This document shows positions 49,188-60,855 of a stretch of 64,000 nucleotides of DNA, in pieces. Both the position numbers and the translations under genes were made by a program. The stretch covers positions 1 through 64,000 of the forward strand of contig JANTQA010000018.1 in assembly GCA_027625915.1 (NCBI GenBank). The letters run 5' to 3'. The notes below the pieces were generated by a model. It was not told the origin of the DNA and did no database searches. It saw nothing but the letters and a program-made list of their open reading frames with translations. Every line of letters begins with the position of its first letter. Within the stretch, counting starts at the first letter, position 1. Origin of the DNA: Anaeramoeba flamelloides. Lineage: Eukaryota; Metamonada; Anaeramoebidae.

Positions 49188-49706
49188 TTTTGGTTAATTG
49201 CATTTGAGAAAATAATTTAAAAAATCCAAATGAATTTGATTGGTTTATATTGCTTTCTAATTTGTTAAATTCATTAAGTAGTTTTTGGGTTGAATATTTT
49301 GAATTATTGATTGTTTGTTTTTCTTTGTTCGTAATTTTTGAGATTTGTTCAAAAAAATCTTTGATTAATTTTATTTCATTTTGTTCAAGTAAATCTAATA
49401 AATTTTTTTGATTCAAATAAAAATTTGATATTTCTGTTAAAAAATTTTCCTTTTTCAAATTTATCTCCTTTTCAGATTTATTTAATTCTTCAAATCTTTC
49501 ATTAATTCTTTCAAAATGATTTCGAGTGCATTTTTTTTGTTCTTTGATTAATTCTTCATAAAAATTCATTGGCTGATCAAATGAAATTGTTTCATGGTTT
49601 GTATGTTCAAAGACACATTCAGAACAAATTAATTTTTTACAATTTTTACAGTATCTGGAAAGTTTATTGTATTGATGAATTGGACATTTTCCAGTAGAAT
49701 TTAGAT
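49188..49706 (-). CDS. B-box2 plus coiled-coil exon of the TRIM-like gene
   Basis: Starts after a TTTAG acceptor (phase 1) and reads NSTGKCPIHQYNKLSRYC, then KNCKKLICSECVFEHTNHE, a complete B-box2 with all Cys and His ligands. A long coiled coil follows (LNQKNLLDLLEQNEIKL, TINNSKYSTQKLLNEFNKLE). An internal ATG at 49569 would miss the zinc finger, so it is not the likely start. The exon ends at a GTTTGA donor in phase 1, which can join the TLDc exon in frame. A decayed copy with the same acceptor is at 32020-32550. The same gene probably includes 47430-48976 downstream and 53569-53770 upstream; the order B-box1, B-box2, coil is the TRIM arrangement. Confidence 0.65.
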
Positions 49707-49719
49707 CTAAATCTTTTTT

Positions 49720-50790
49720 TTTTTTATTTTTTTGTATTTTTTTTTGGGTTTTTAAAAAAGAATAAGAGTAAAAATATTGTTTTTTATTTTAAAAAAATAA
49801 TAAATAAAAGAAAAAGATATTTAATTAAGAAACTTATTAAGGGAAATATAATAGAGAATCCATATATAATATATTTCCAAAAAAGTAGGGCAAATTTATT
49901 ACAAAATAACTTTATTAAATTCAATCAGTATAAAATTTATTTAAATATACAAAATCATTAACAAACATTTATTGATTCATGACAATTATTCAATTTGTTT
50001 CTTAGTATTGTATTACATAATATATATATATATATTAAAATTTCATAATATCGATTTTATCTGATATTAATTTGGGTGTAAAAATTTGTTTTTATTATTT
50101 TCTTTTTGATTGAATAAATCGTTTTTATAACTTGTTTAATCACTAAAATTTTCCAATAAAATGAAAAATATATCAATGTAATATAGTGTTGTTTACAAAC
50201 CATTTGTACCCTTTCCATATTTCCAGTTTTTTATTGAAATTGGTTGTGTATTGTTTTCACCAAAAAAAATGTGATTTTTTTTTTCATTTTTTGGAAATAT
50301 TTTAACCAAGGAATATATTTTGAATTTAATACATTAGTAATTGATTCAATTAATATTAATATTTAACTTAATTTGGTATTGTCAATTAACGAATACTTTC
50401 ACTAACAAAGATGATTTTTTATTAAATGTAAAAAAAAAAAAAAATGCTTAACTTTTTCGGAAATATCTTATATAGAGATATATCAATATAAACTATTTTT
50501 CAGTCAAAGGGGTCCAGTTGTAATGAGTGAATTACATGAGTTTAAAGGGTTTGCATGGATATTAGAAAAAAAAATTTATTTTGGAAATTTTCAAAATTAA
50601 AATCATTTTGAAAACATTTTTTCATATTTTTTTTTCGATTTTTTTTTTAAAAGGTAATTCAGTTTCAAAAAAAATATTTTTTTGCAAGATCTAAAGTCAC
50701 TTGGTAAAACCGTGTTATTCTAAGGTCATTGAAACTATGTAAAGATTGTTGAGAAATCATATTAATTTCTATTGGAATTTTATTAGATCT
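49720..50790. other. AT-rich DNA, possible intron
   Basis: No frames of interest. It would lie in intron 1 of the TRIM-like gene if the three-exon model holds. A (TA)n run lies at about 50020-50034. Confidence 0.35.
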
Positions 50791-50796
50791 TTGATC

Positions 50797-50959
50797 TTGA
50801 TATTTGAAACATGAATGTGAAAAATTTTCGCTTCATTTTCATTTCCTTTTTCAAATAGAGAATACAAATTCCAATCTACTTCCTTTGGGGACTTGATACA
50901 AAAATAAAAGTTTGGAAAATATAGTGAAAATTGTTTCCGATTTATTATTTAAATACCAT
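50797..50959. mobile_element. Mariner-like MITE, CTGGTATTTG family (copy 4)
   Basis: The most diverged copy: ends cttgatatttgaaac and tttaaataccat. The interior keeps aatgtgaaaaattttc and the complementary right half. Boundaries are approximate. Confidence 0.55.
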
Positions 50960-51399
50960 TAGAAGATCAAAACGGACATTGTTTTTTTTTTTTTTGGGAG
51001 CACTAAGAATTTGAGTTTTTTCAATTTTTAATAGAATCTATTGTTTCATTAGTTTTCTTGCAGACATATATCAACATTTTTTTAATATAAATTAAATTTC
51101 ATCATAAATAGCCCAATTTTTTTTTATTTTGTTTTTACTTTTGTTTTATTTTATTTTTAGAAAAAAAACAAACATTTCTAAAGTATATAACTGAATAATA
51201 AAATAGTAATTTTTTTTATTATAATAGATAAATTCAATTTATAAAAATATTTATTTTCAAAATTTGATTTTTAATGGGCCACTGATTTTTAAATACAGTT
51301 TATTTTATTCTTGTTATTTTTATTTGTTCTTCAAAGATCAATTATATTTAATAATTAATATTTGAAAAAAAATGCTTTTTTTTGGATTCCCTTTGATTG

Positions 51400-51436
51400 T
51401 AACAGAGTTTATATATATATATATATATATATATTG
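51400..51436. repeat. (TA)n microsatellite
   Basis: About twelve TA units between 51411 and 51434. Confidence 0.8.
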
Positions 51437-51659
51437 ATATTTATTTTGTTTTTTTCTTGATAGTTTCGGAAAAGTGAAATATAAAAATTCTTTTAAATTT
51501 GAGAGAAATTGAAAAAAAGACGAAAAAAAATAAAGCAGAAAAGTTAAAAATAAATCCAGAATTAAATAATTGAACTAAATAAGGAAATTGAATCAAAAAT
51601 ATTAAAATAAAAAAAGATAAAAAAATCTATAATTTTTCTTTTATTTCTTAAATTAAAAA

Positions 51660-51930
51660 AAACTGCCTTTAGCTTTTCTGAGTTTTCTAACGAATTGAGT
51701 AAAGATCTTTGATTTTTCTCCATTCTTTTGAATTCTGGAAAATCTAGATATTCTAAGGTACTCTACAACACGGTGTTTGTTTATATTGTTATTATAACGA
51801 ATAATTTTTAAATATTCCTGAACTTTCCAGTCCGAAAATTTACTCGATTTTTTTAAGATAAATTTTCTAATTTGATCCTTTATTTTTAGAATTTCTTTTT
51901 AAATAATTAGAACTTTTTGAAATTAGTACC
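51660..51930 (-). mobile_element. Short LINE 3' fragment
   Basis: It shares the hairpin-like ccattcttttgaattctggaaaa and the motif ggtactctacaacacg with 44955-45185. Then attcctgaactttccag matches the region downstream of the reverse transcriptase at about 61866-61890. A 5'-truncated LINE copy in the minus orientation fits. Confidence 0.5.
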
Positions 51931-51937
51931 ATATTTA

Positions 51938-52412
51938 CTGTTGAGAGAAAAATGATGGAAAGAGAAAAATATTTGTACAGCAATTTTAATTTTTAACATT
52001 AATAGAATCACAGAAACCTGAAAATGATTTTTAATTTCAATCTTTTATAAAATAACTAAAGAAAATAACAATAATCTACTTATTAGAATAATGATTAATA
52101 TAAGTCTACTTTTTCAAAACCTTATTTCTTATAATCTAAAGCAAGTTTAAAAATTACCATTTTCAGAATTAATAGTAAACTTTACTAAAACTCGGATTTT
52201 TGTTAAAAGGGCATGATCAACTTTAGTTATCAACCATTCAAATAAGCGTTCTACACACATTACATATTAATGAACTTGTAACACCTTTAAACTTTGATTT
52301 ATATCAAAGTCGCCTAGTTATCAATAGGATTTGATTTTCAATTTTACTAATGTTCCCCAATTAAAAATGCTGTACAACCTTTTTTCTGGGTCCAACATTT
52401 TTCTCTCAACAG
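51938..52412. mobile_element. Inverted-repeat MITE, CTGTTG family (copy 2)
   Basis: Termini CTGTTGAGAGAAAAATG and CATTTTTCTCTCAACAG. Subterminal sequence (aacattaatagaa, aacctgaaaatga) matches 6509-6921. The interior is non-coding. Confidence 0.7.
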
Positions 52413-52419
52413 TTACTTC

Positions 52420-53560
52420 TGGTTTATTGTTGGTTTCTTTGATCGGTTGATATATAGTTCTTCTATAACAAAAAAAAAACGCTTTTTATTTGGAAACACA
52501 GATTTAACCTTTCGACATGCATTATTTTGACAATAGTACTTTATCTGAAAATATATAATTATACCCTTACATTCAACTCTATTTTAATTTAAAATGAAGT
52601 TGAAAGTAAGTGAAACAGAAGAGGATTGTGATTTTTGAACATTTGCAAGGAAAATTTTTTGTATTTGGATCTGTGAAAAAAAGTTATTGAGCAAAATTGT
52701 TAAAAAAATTGTAAAATAATCCTCTATTTCGAACAAGCTCTCTTGACTTAAAATTCCATTAAATCAACAAATATGTTGTTAGTTCTAAAAACAATCTTCA
52801 CTAACAATATTAAATCTAGAAACCCATCCTCAAATTCAAAACAGATTGATTAAAAAAAAATTTGATCTCAAAAGTCAAAGAAGAAAGAGCGAAATAAATC
52901 GATTTAGTTTTCCTTTTGAATTGATCTTTTTATTTTTCCATTTTCTGTTTACATTGTTAAAAAGCATCGATTTTGTTGGCTTGGAATTAACATTTTTCCA
53001 TTTTTTTTAAAATTGGAAACTGATGGTGTGAGTTATCAATCAGAAAAATCAAAATCTCAAAATTTCGCATTTGGAAAATCTTATTTGAAGAATCTTGTTG
53101 GATTTGAAAGCGGGGAATTTTTAAAAAGAAGAACACAAAAACCCTTAATTTTGAGTCTTCAATTTCGATTAACAATCTCTTATCCAAACCCAAAAAAATT
53201 GAAAAAAAGTTTTTAAGAATTATGGTTCAAGTTTTTTCTCCTTTGGTTTTACTGATCTAATTGACAAAATTATACAAAACAAGGTCTCAATCCGAAATAG
53301 TTTTTATAAGTTTTCTCGATTTATTTTATTTGACACAAAAGCAAAAAAAAAAAAAGTTCAGTAAAATTAAAAATCAAAAGATTGAATTGAAGTTTAGTCT
53401 TGAGTTGTCAAAACAAAACTAAACCATCTAAAAATTAAAAACAAGTTGTTCTTTTTTTGTTTTATTTGTTTGTTATTTTCAAATTGAAATTCAAATACTC
53501 GATTAACTGATCAAAAATGGATTAAAATCAAAGAAGGAAGATTAAATAAAGAAAGTAAAA
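52420..53560. other. Intergenic or intronic DNA
   Basis: Part of the possible intron 1 of the TRIM-like gene. Overlapping frames on both strands at 52987-53216 are less AT-rich but show no recognised domain. Confidence 0.35.
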
Positions 53561-53568
53561 TCACAAAC

Positions 53569-53770
53569 TTGGTTTAGTATCTCTTATATGGCTCTTGTAT
53601 CCTGGGAATTGATGAATCATATCACAATTTTCGCAAAGATTTTTTTCGCAATCATGGCAATAAACTTTAGCTGTAACTATCCTATTATCTTCATGGCAAT
53701 TATCACACCAAATAATTTCTTCTTCTTCTTTTTCTTCTTCTTTTTGTTGGATTGGAAAATAGGAAGTCAT
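53569..53770 (-). CDS. B-box1 first exon, TRIM-like gene
   Basis: ATG at 53770 (MTSYFPIQQ), a Glu/Lys run, then WCDNCHEDNR, VYCHDCEKNLCENCDMIH and a histidine at SHIRD: the eight-ligand layout of a B-box. The exon ends CCAA|GTTTGT in phase 1. That phase is exactly what the B-box2 exon at 49706 needs, and the B-box exons at 8244 and 41545 also end in phase 1. If joined, the product is B-box1, B-box2, coil, further B-box, coil, filamin, TLDc, and intron 1 is about 3.9 kb with at least three transposon remnants. Alternatively it is an orphan exon. Confidence 0.6.
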
Positions 53771-53937
53771 TTTTATTAATTATAGAGTTTTTAAAATGTA
53801 AATCAAGTAAAGTTTTAATACAGTAAATTCTGAAAGATTAAATTATAAAAAATGATTTTGTTTTTGGTTTGATCAAGAATTTTTTTCTCATTACATTTTT
53901 AAACAATTTCCTTACAAACATTTTCTCAAATTTTTAA

Positions 53938-54110
53938 GGGCTATCCAAATTTTAAGGTCAGTGATTTCTATTTTTCTGATCAGTAACATATTTTTTGACT
54001 TTTAAGAAACTTGATCTAATCTATCTTGCTAACTTGAATCATTAGATTTTTTTTTGGAAAATTTGGAGTTGGGCAAAACCATTTTAGCCTGAAATTTATC
54101 ATCTTTTTTT
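53938..54110. mobile_element. End fragment of the TTAA-GGACTATTCAT family
   Basis: After TTAA near 53934 it reads GGGCTATCCAAATTTTAAGG, then gatcttgctaacttgaa-like and gagttgggcaaaa-like sequence that is the reverse complement of the right end of 42063-42571. It is truncated on the right. Confidence 0.55.
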
Positions 54111-56130
54111 TTTCTCTTTACGACTAATAGTTATATTCTTGGAATAATAAAGAATTCCTTTCTTCTTTGGTGTGTCTAAATTAGTTTATTTGCTGTTCAA
54201 TTTTTTTTATTTGGTGGTAATTTGGTTTCGTTTGGGGAGATTAAGATCCAAGTGTGTTGATTTGGTTAAAGGGGTTCCCTATTTATTCAACCAAAACTTT
54301 ACTTTCCAATCACCCTTCAGGAATATTTGATTTAAAAAGTTAATTGTTAACTTTTGGTAATTGCTTAGGTATTTTTGAAGGGATAATTCAAAGATCATTC
54401 AAACCGAAGAAAGACCAAACAGTTATTTGTTTATGATTTCGTTTTTTTCAATTTTTTAGATCAATAAACCCATTCTGGTTTCAATTTTTTTTTTTTTGAG
54501 ATAGGTTTGTTGGAGTTAGTAGAGTAATTCACCCAATAACAGTAACAATAACCCAAAATCAACTGATCATTTTGTTTAACATTAGTTGGTGGTTTGAGAC
54601 ACTCACGTGAATTCCTTTCTTTTAGGTGTTTTTGGAATAGTTGGTTCATTTTGTAATATCATTCCAACCACAATCTTTTGAATACTTTCCAGATAGGTAA
54701 ATTTTATGTAGGGTATTTTTGAATTAATAAAATAGAGAAGATTTAATCTTGATTGGTACTATCTTCAATCTTTTTACAAACAGGGAAACGTAATTTTTTA
54801 TTATTGTTTATATTATCCTATCAACACAAAAACACCAAAATCTAAAATCATACTTGATAGTTTTATGTTAGTTTGAAAAGATTTAAATTAATTTTATATC
54901 TCCCATGATCAAAATTTTATACCATGCTTTATTACAATTTCCATCATTATTATACTGTACCAAATCTATATTGTTAACAGGAATATTAATATCAAGATTG
55001 TTTATCAATTTTGAGAAAATTCTTTTGGTTAACCAAAAAAATTGAAATATTCAACAAATTGAAAAATAATTGTATTGATTTAAGAAGAATAGTTATAATC
55101 CTGAAAATTTTGAAAAGTCATTTAAAAATTTTACAAAAGATACTCGTTTTTATGTAAAATTTGAGATTTTGATTTTTCAAAAAAAAATTTTCTTGAAAAG
55201 AACATTGTGAATTTTGTAATTTTATCTCCAAAATGCAAAATCGATTTTTTTATTCCAAAAATGATTTGAATTGTTATAAGGACTCTTGTAAATAAGGCTA
55301 AACAATTTATTAAAAAAATTTTTTCAATTTTGCAATTTGATTTTTGTTCCTATTTTTTAAAAACCAGAAAGCAACTTTTTGGTAAGCTTTTTTGAATACA
55401 AATTTTTTTAGCGAAATAGATCTCAATTTAATTGAGAAATTTTTGCTCAGCTTCACGTAAATATTTGTTAATTTAATCACCTATATTTCAATTAAGTTTT
55501 AAAAACTGATATTTGAATCAAAATATTAATTATTTAAAAATAATAACAAAATATAAAAAATATTTCAATCAAAATCATTACTATCGAACATAAAACGAAA
55601 AATATGTTGTCTACATTTTTAAGAATTAACTTAATTTTTAATAAAAATAATAGGTTTCTTTTTTTTCATTTTTATATTGAAATCATGAGAATTTTGGATT
55701 TCAAAAAATTGAACTCAAATTAATAAATTGTTTTGATGTACGTTAAATCATCCATTTCATAAGTCGAAACACAAATTACAAAAATAAATTTATTTTTTTC
55801 AAGATCTTGACAAGATTTTCATTTTATTTTTAAAAAATACTATTCTTTTAAAAGAAAATAAAAAAACAAGATCAAGAAATAATAAAAGAGAGTAAAATCA
55901 AAAAATAAAGGAAAATTAAAATAAATTGGAATTTAAAATTCGAGCCTAATGTAAAAGTAATAAAAAAAAACCCATATGTAAAATCTCGATAAATTATGTT
56001 AAATAAGCAATCTTAATTAATTGAAAATAAGTAAATTGAAATATAATTATGGTTCAAATAATGAAAATCATTTTTTCATTATCATCCTTTTCATTTTCTT
56101 TTTTTTTTTTTTTTGTTTGATTATTTGTCA
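54111..56130. other. Intergenic DNA
   Basis: The stretch 54130-54720 is less AT-rich and has a short minus frame (54461-54649) with no recognised domain. The rest is very AT-rich. Nothing further identified. Confidence 0.4.
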
Positions 56131-56134
56131 TTTT

Positions 56135-59100
56135 TTATAATTTTGATAATTTTTGATCGAAATTAAATAAATTAGAAATAAATAAGAGTGGATTTGTTTG
56201 ATAGAAACCAGAAACATCCTTTTCTAAAAAGAAATTGATTAAATTATTGATATTATTTTGATTAAAAGTTTTTAAAATACTTTTTGCTTTTGTAGTTGTT
56301 AAAATTAATTGCTTAGATGATTTTTGATAGTTATTTTTTGTTGTTGGTTGATTAATAATCTTATTATTATTCTGAATATTATTATTATTATTATTGCTGT
56401 CGGGGTTGTTGTTGTTGTTTTTTTTGTTATTATTTTTATTATTATGAATATCGTTATGATTATTATTATTCTGAATATCAATATTATTATTAGTATTAGT
56501 ATTTTTCTGGTTGGTATTGGTATTCTTATTGTTAGTATTGGTATTCTTTTTGTTGCTGATTTTTTGGATATTGTTTTTGTTGTTGTTATTGTTCTTGTTG
56601 TTATTATTGTTTTCATTGTCAAAAGTACAAGTAAATGTAGTTAAATTTATATTATAAAATTCTAACATAAAAAATGGATAAAATTCTGGAATTGAAGAGA
56701 AATAATCAGTAACTTGATTGATTGTTAGATTTGCTTTTCTTTTCTCCTTTTCTTTTTTTATTTCAATTTCCTTTTCTGTTTCCTTTTCTTTTCCTTTTAA
56801 CTTTTCTTTTTCAATTTCGTTTTCAATTTCAATTTCTTTTTCGATTTCTTTTTCTTTTTCTGTTTTTACTTTTTCAATATCATTTTCATTTACATTTCCC
56901 CTTTCCTTTCCTTTTCCTTCAATTTTTTTTTCCTTATCTTTTTCAATTTTTAATTGGATTGGAAAAGTCTGTAAAATCATTTCTCGAAATAAATTTGATC
57001 TTAAACAAAGAATAAATTTATTGATTTGTATTGATTTGATTTTAAGATCATCATTTTCATTTTCATTCTTGTTCGTCATAGTCGTCGTCTTCGTCTTCTT
57101 CATAGTCTTCTTTTTAATTTTTAGGTTGATTTGAAATATTTTTTTTTCAGAATTTGCATATTTCTTGATATAATTTTGGAAATCATTTAATAATTTTTCA
57201 TTTCAAAATAAATTTTGTCTTTCAAATTGGATTAGATTTAATATTTTGAAAATTTCAAGAATTATTTGCTTTTCTTGAAAATTAAAACAAACTGGACAAT
57301 ATAACCATTTTAAAAATAATTGTTTTTGCTTTTGAGTTAATTCATTTTTGAATTCATTTTTGATTGCTTTCCATTCTTTACCAATTCTCATCAATATTAT
57401 TTCTTTTTCTGCAATTAATTTATTTGGGAAATTATTTGAAAATTCCTTATTATTGAAATAAGAAGAATAAGTCAAAGAAGAAGAAGAATGGGATGAAGAA
57501 GATGGAAAAAATTGATTATAATAATTTTTAAAATCTTGAATTAATATTTCATTTGGATTTAACAAATCAATTGCACTTTTTTTTGTTTTTGCATTTTTGA
57601 AATTTAATAAAAATTTTCTTTTTGAAATAATTTCATGGTCAGTTTTTTCATTATTTGCAAATAATAAATGGAATAGAAATTCTGTTTGATTATGAAAAAT
57701 GGCTGTATGGAAAATTGTACTTTGCTCTTGGTTGTTAGTTGGGTAAGATACCAGATGTGGAAGTTGGCATATTAAGGGTATTTTTTCAATTTGAATTAAT
57801 TGTTGGAATAATTGCAAATCTCCATCTTTGGCTGATTTGGTTAACTGTTTCTGAAAATTTTGATTTCTTTTTATTAAATTAGATATTTTGTTTTGATCTT
57901 TTTTATAAATATCATTTCGATCAAGATATATTTTGATAATAGATTTATTGATTTTTAAGGATTGTATAAATTCTTGAACATTTTTTTCTTGATCTTCTTT
58001 ATTGTCAAAAGATCCTATTTTATTATCAGAAAGATCCAATTTGGTTAATGTTTGGTTGGCCTTTAAGGCTTCACTTAGTGGTACTATTCCCACGAATCCA
58101 ATTTTATTCTCAGAAAGATCCAATTCAGTAACAGTTTGGTTGACCTTTAGGGCTTCACTTAGTGGTTCCATTCCGTCGGCTCCAATTCCGTTATCAGAAA
58201 GAACCAGTCTGGTAAGGGTTTGATTGACCTTTAGGGCTTCACTTAGTGGTTGCATTCCGTCGGCTCCTATTTGATTATCAGAAAGATCCAATTCAGTTAC
58301 AGTTTGGTTGACCTTTAGGACTTCACTTAGTGGTTCTATTCCCTCGTCTCCAATTTGATTGAAAGAAAGACCCAGGTTGGTAAGGGTTTGGTTTATTTTT
58401 AAAGATTCACATAAAACTTGGATTCCCTCGTCTCCAATTTGATTAGAAGAAAGACCCAGGTGGGTAAGGGTTTGGTTGACTTTTAGAGACTCACTTAAAG
58501 CTTGCATTCCCTCTTCTCCAATTTCATTATCAGAAAGATCCAATTCAGTAAGGGTTTGGTTTACTTTTAGGACTTCACTTAAAGCTCCCATTCCCTCGGC
58601 TCCAATTTCATTCCAATGAAGATCCAGGTTGGTAAGGGTTTGGTTGACTTTTAAGGCTTCACTTAATGCTTTTATTGCCTCGTCTCCAATTTCATTCCTA
58701 TGAAGGTCCAGGTTGGTAAGGCTTTGGTTGACTTTTAGGGCTTCACTTAATGCTTGTATTCCTTCGGCTCCAATTTGATTATCAGAAAGGTCCAGGTTGG
58801 TAAGGGTTTGGTTTATTTTTAGGGCTACAGTTAAGGCTTGTATTCCATGGTCTCCAATTTCATTATCAGAAAGACCCAGGTGGGTAAGGTTTTGATTGAC
58901 CTTTAGGGCTACAGTTAATGCTTGTATTCCTTCGGCTCCAATTTGATTAGCAGAAAGACCCAAGTGGGTAAGTCTTTGGTTGACTTTTAGGCCATCACTT
59001 AAAACTTGCATTCCCTCGGCTCTAATTTGGTTCCCATCTAGATTCAGTTAGGTAAGGGTTTGGTTGACTTTTAAAGATTCACTTAAAGCTTGCATTTCCT

Positions 59101-59236
59101 CAGATTCAATTTGATTAGCATCAAGGTTCAGGTAGGTAAGGGTTTGATCATTTAAGATTAACCTTTGCATTTTGTTTTTGTATTCTTCTTTTACTTCCAA
59201 TAGGCTCCTTTGGTTATTTGGGTTCCATAGGGTCAT
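56135..59236 (-). pseudogene. LRR-ankyrin-BTB gene (copy 2), one frame with two stops
   Basis: From ATG 59236 (MTLWNPNNQ) to the stop at 56135 the frame never shifts, about 1,033 codons. It holds about fifteen 28-residue ribonuclease-inhibitor-type LRRs (ALKVNQTLTNLDLSDNQIG), then ankyrin-like sequence (FHTAIFHNQTEFLFHLLF, KKSAIDLLNP), a conserved LFLKWLYCPVCFNF, and a BTB-like part (INKFILCLRSNLFREMI). Asn- and Lys-rich low complexity and a tail (FFLEKDVSGFYQTN) follow. Two stops interrupt: TAA at 59048-59050, where related repeats have Tyr (TAC), and TGA at 57203-57205, where copy 1 has Ser (TCA). Options are a recently inactivated gene, stop read-through, separate proteins (the longest free frame is 602 residues, 57203-59011), or sequence error. 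It looks much younger in its decay than copy 1. Confidence 0.7.
57990..59140. repeat. 84-bp tandem repeat encoding the LRR array
   Basis: About fourteen direct repeats of 84 bp at the DNA level, each coding one 28-residue LRR. Neighbouring units are very similar, so the array has been expanded or homogenised recently. Confidence 0.8.
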
Positions 59237-59239
59237 TGA

Positions 59240-59653
59240 TAATTTCAAACAGTTGATTGATTCAAAAGACCAAAAGAAAACTTTATTTTTTTGTTTTAAG
59301 GTTTTGTTGTTTTTTTTTAGATTTATTTCTCAAAAGTTTTTTTTTATCAAAAGAAGAAAAAAAAAATAAAAATTGAAAAATTTGATGATGTTGTATTTGA
59401 GTTTTTTGTTGTTAAATAGTGTTTTTTAGTTTTTAATTGTTATTGAGATTAAAAATTTTCAAGAGTGTGTTTATTTCTGAAAGAGAAGCATAGACTGCTC
59501 ATAATACTTGACTTCATCAAGATATAATCCAAAAAATAATTCAAAAGTTCCTCAAAATAAATTTTACATTCTAATTGAATGAAAAACCCAAAGATCTATT
59601 TGTAACGAATGAGAATTGATTTTTTTAGAGATCTAATTCCCTCTCATTATTAC
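59240..59653. other. 5' flank of LRR-BTB copy 2
   Basis: AT-rich with T-runs. No recognisable promoter element and no gene. Confidence 0.4.
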
Positions 59654-59657
59654 TTAA

Positions 59658-60855
59658 GGAAGTAAGTACATTTTACCATTTTGAAAAATTTTAATTGTGT
59701 GAACATTACTGAAAAAATATTTTTTGAATGCCATCAGATATTGAAACTTTGGATCCAAAACACAATACACTAGCCTATTTGTGAAAAGAGTCAAAGTAAT
59801 TCAGAGTTGAATCTTTGATTTTTCAGTTTTTTGAACATTTTTTTTTGAGTAAATTTTTAGTTTTATTAAATTTGGTTTTGGATCTAGAGATGTGTTTATC
59901 CGAATTAGTATAATTAATCAAAGAGTAAATCCAAAAAAATAGACTACTGAAGGTGTGCATTTGAAACAAATATTTACTTTTAGAAGACCAAATATGAAAG
60001 ATCACCATTCCAAATAAATTTGTTGAAATCAAGAATGAAAAAAAAAAATCGATCAAAGCCTATTTTCGAAGATTGGTTTTCCATATCTTCTTAGCTTGCA
60101 TGAATACAAACTATTTTTTTCCTTTAATTTCTAGCCCCATTACTATTTATTATTATTTTAAAAAACCTTTTGTGACAAATTTGCTCTCAAATATCAATTT
60201 TAAAATATTTTTATTAAAAAAAGCCAAAACAAAGATTACGATTTCAAAAAATTAAAATAAAGGGGTTTGATTCCCGGAATCAAAAAAATGTTACAAAATA
60301 ATTAAATTAAAATAATTGAAAAACTCAATAATAAATTTCAATCAGATTCTGAATTTTTTTGAGTTATCATTTTAATGGGAAATAAATAATTATAAAATCC
60401 AACGAATTTGTCCAATAAACCATTATTCTCAAGAAGAAATAAAAAAATCTCTGATTTTCTTGAACTCAAACTAGAATTAGATAAATTAAATGAAAATGGG
60501 ATTTTTAAATTCATTTTGGAAATTCTTTTGAAATAAACAGTAATTTTTTGAGCAAAAATTCTCCTAACAAAATTATTTTCATAAAGAATTAAAAATAAAA
60601 CCAAATGAAGAATAAATAATTGTGTAAAAGGTTATATATAAGATCGAGTAATAAATGATTTTTATTTTTTTTTTTGATCAATTTTTTCATTTTTTTGATT
60701 TGAATTTTTTTATTGGTATGAAAATATCTTATACCAGGATATATTCCAGTCTTGTATTTATTAGAATATCAATTTATTTGGCTAAAGAAATGATTTGAAG
60801 AATTCAGTTTCACATAAATGGAGGTACTCAAAAAATGAAAAATGTACTTACTCCC
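59658..60855 (+). mobile_element. TTAA-flanked element, GGGAGTAAGTACATTTT family (copy 2)
   Basis: Flanked by TTAA at 59654-59657 and 60856-60859. Termini GGAAGTAAGTACATTTT and AATGTACTTACTCCC. It is 1,198 bp and inverted relative to 17220-18515, with matching interiors. The conserved interior at 60050-60240 carries short frames on both strands that are broken here, and no transposase signature is recognisable. Confidence 0.75.

Noticed and set aside
56324-57134. Plus-strand frames rich in Ile/Val and Phe/Ser
   Set aside because: They are antisense shadows of the Asn- and Lys-rich low-complexity part of the LRR-BTB gene.
56135-59236. A variant genetic code with reassigned stops
   Set aside because: The two interruptions use different stop codons and the paralogue or sister repeats have ordinary sense codons there; other genes in the window end normally at TAA or TGA.
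60255-60290. T-arm-like motif ggggtttgattcccgg
   Set aside because: The stem pairs only three bases and no D-arm or anticodon arm lies upstream; it is inside a TTAA-flanked element.
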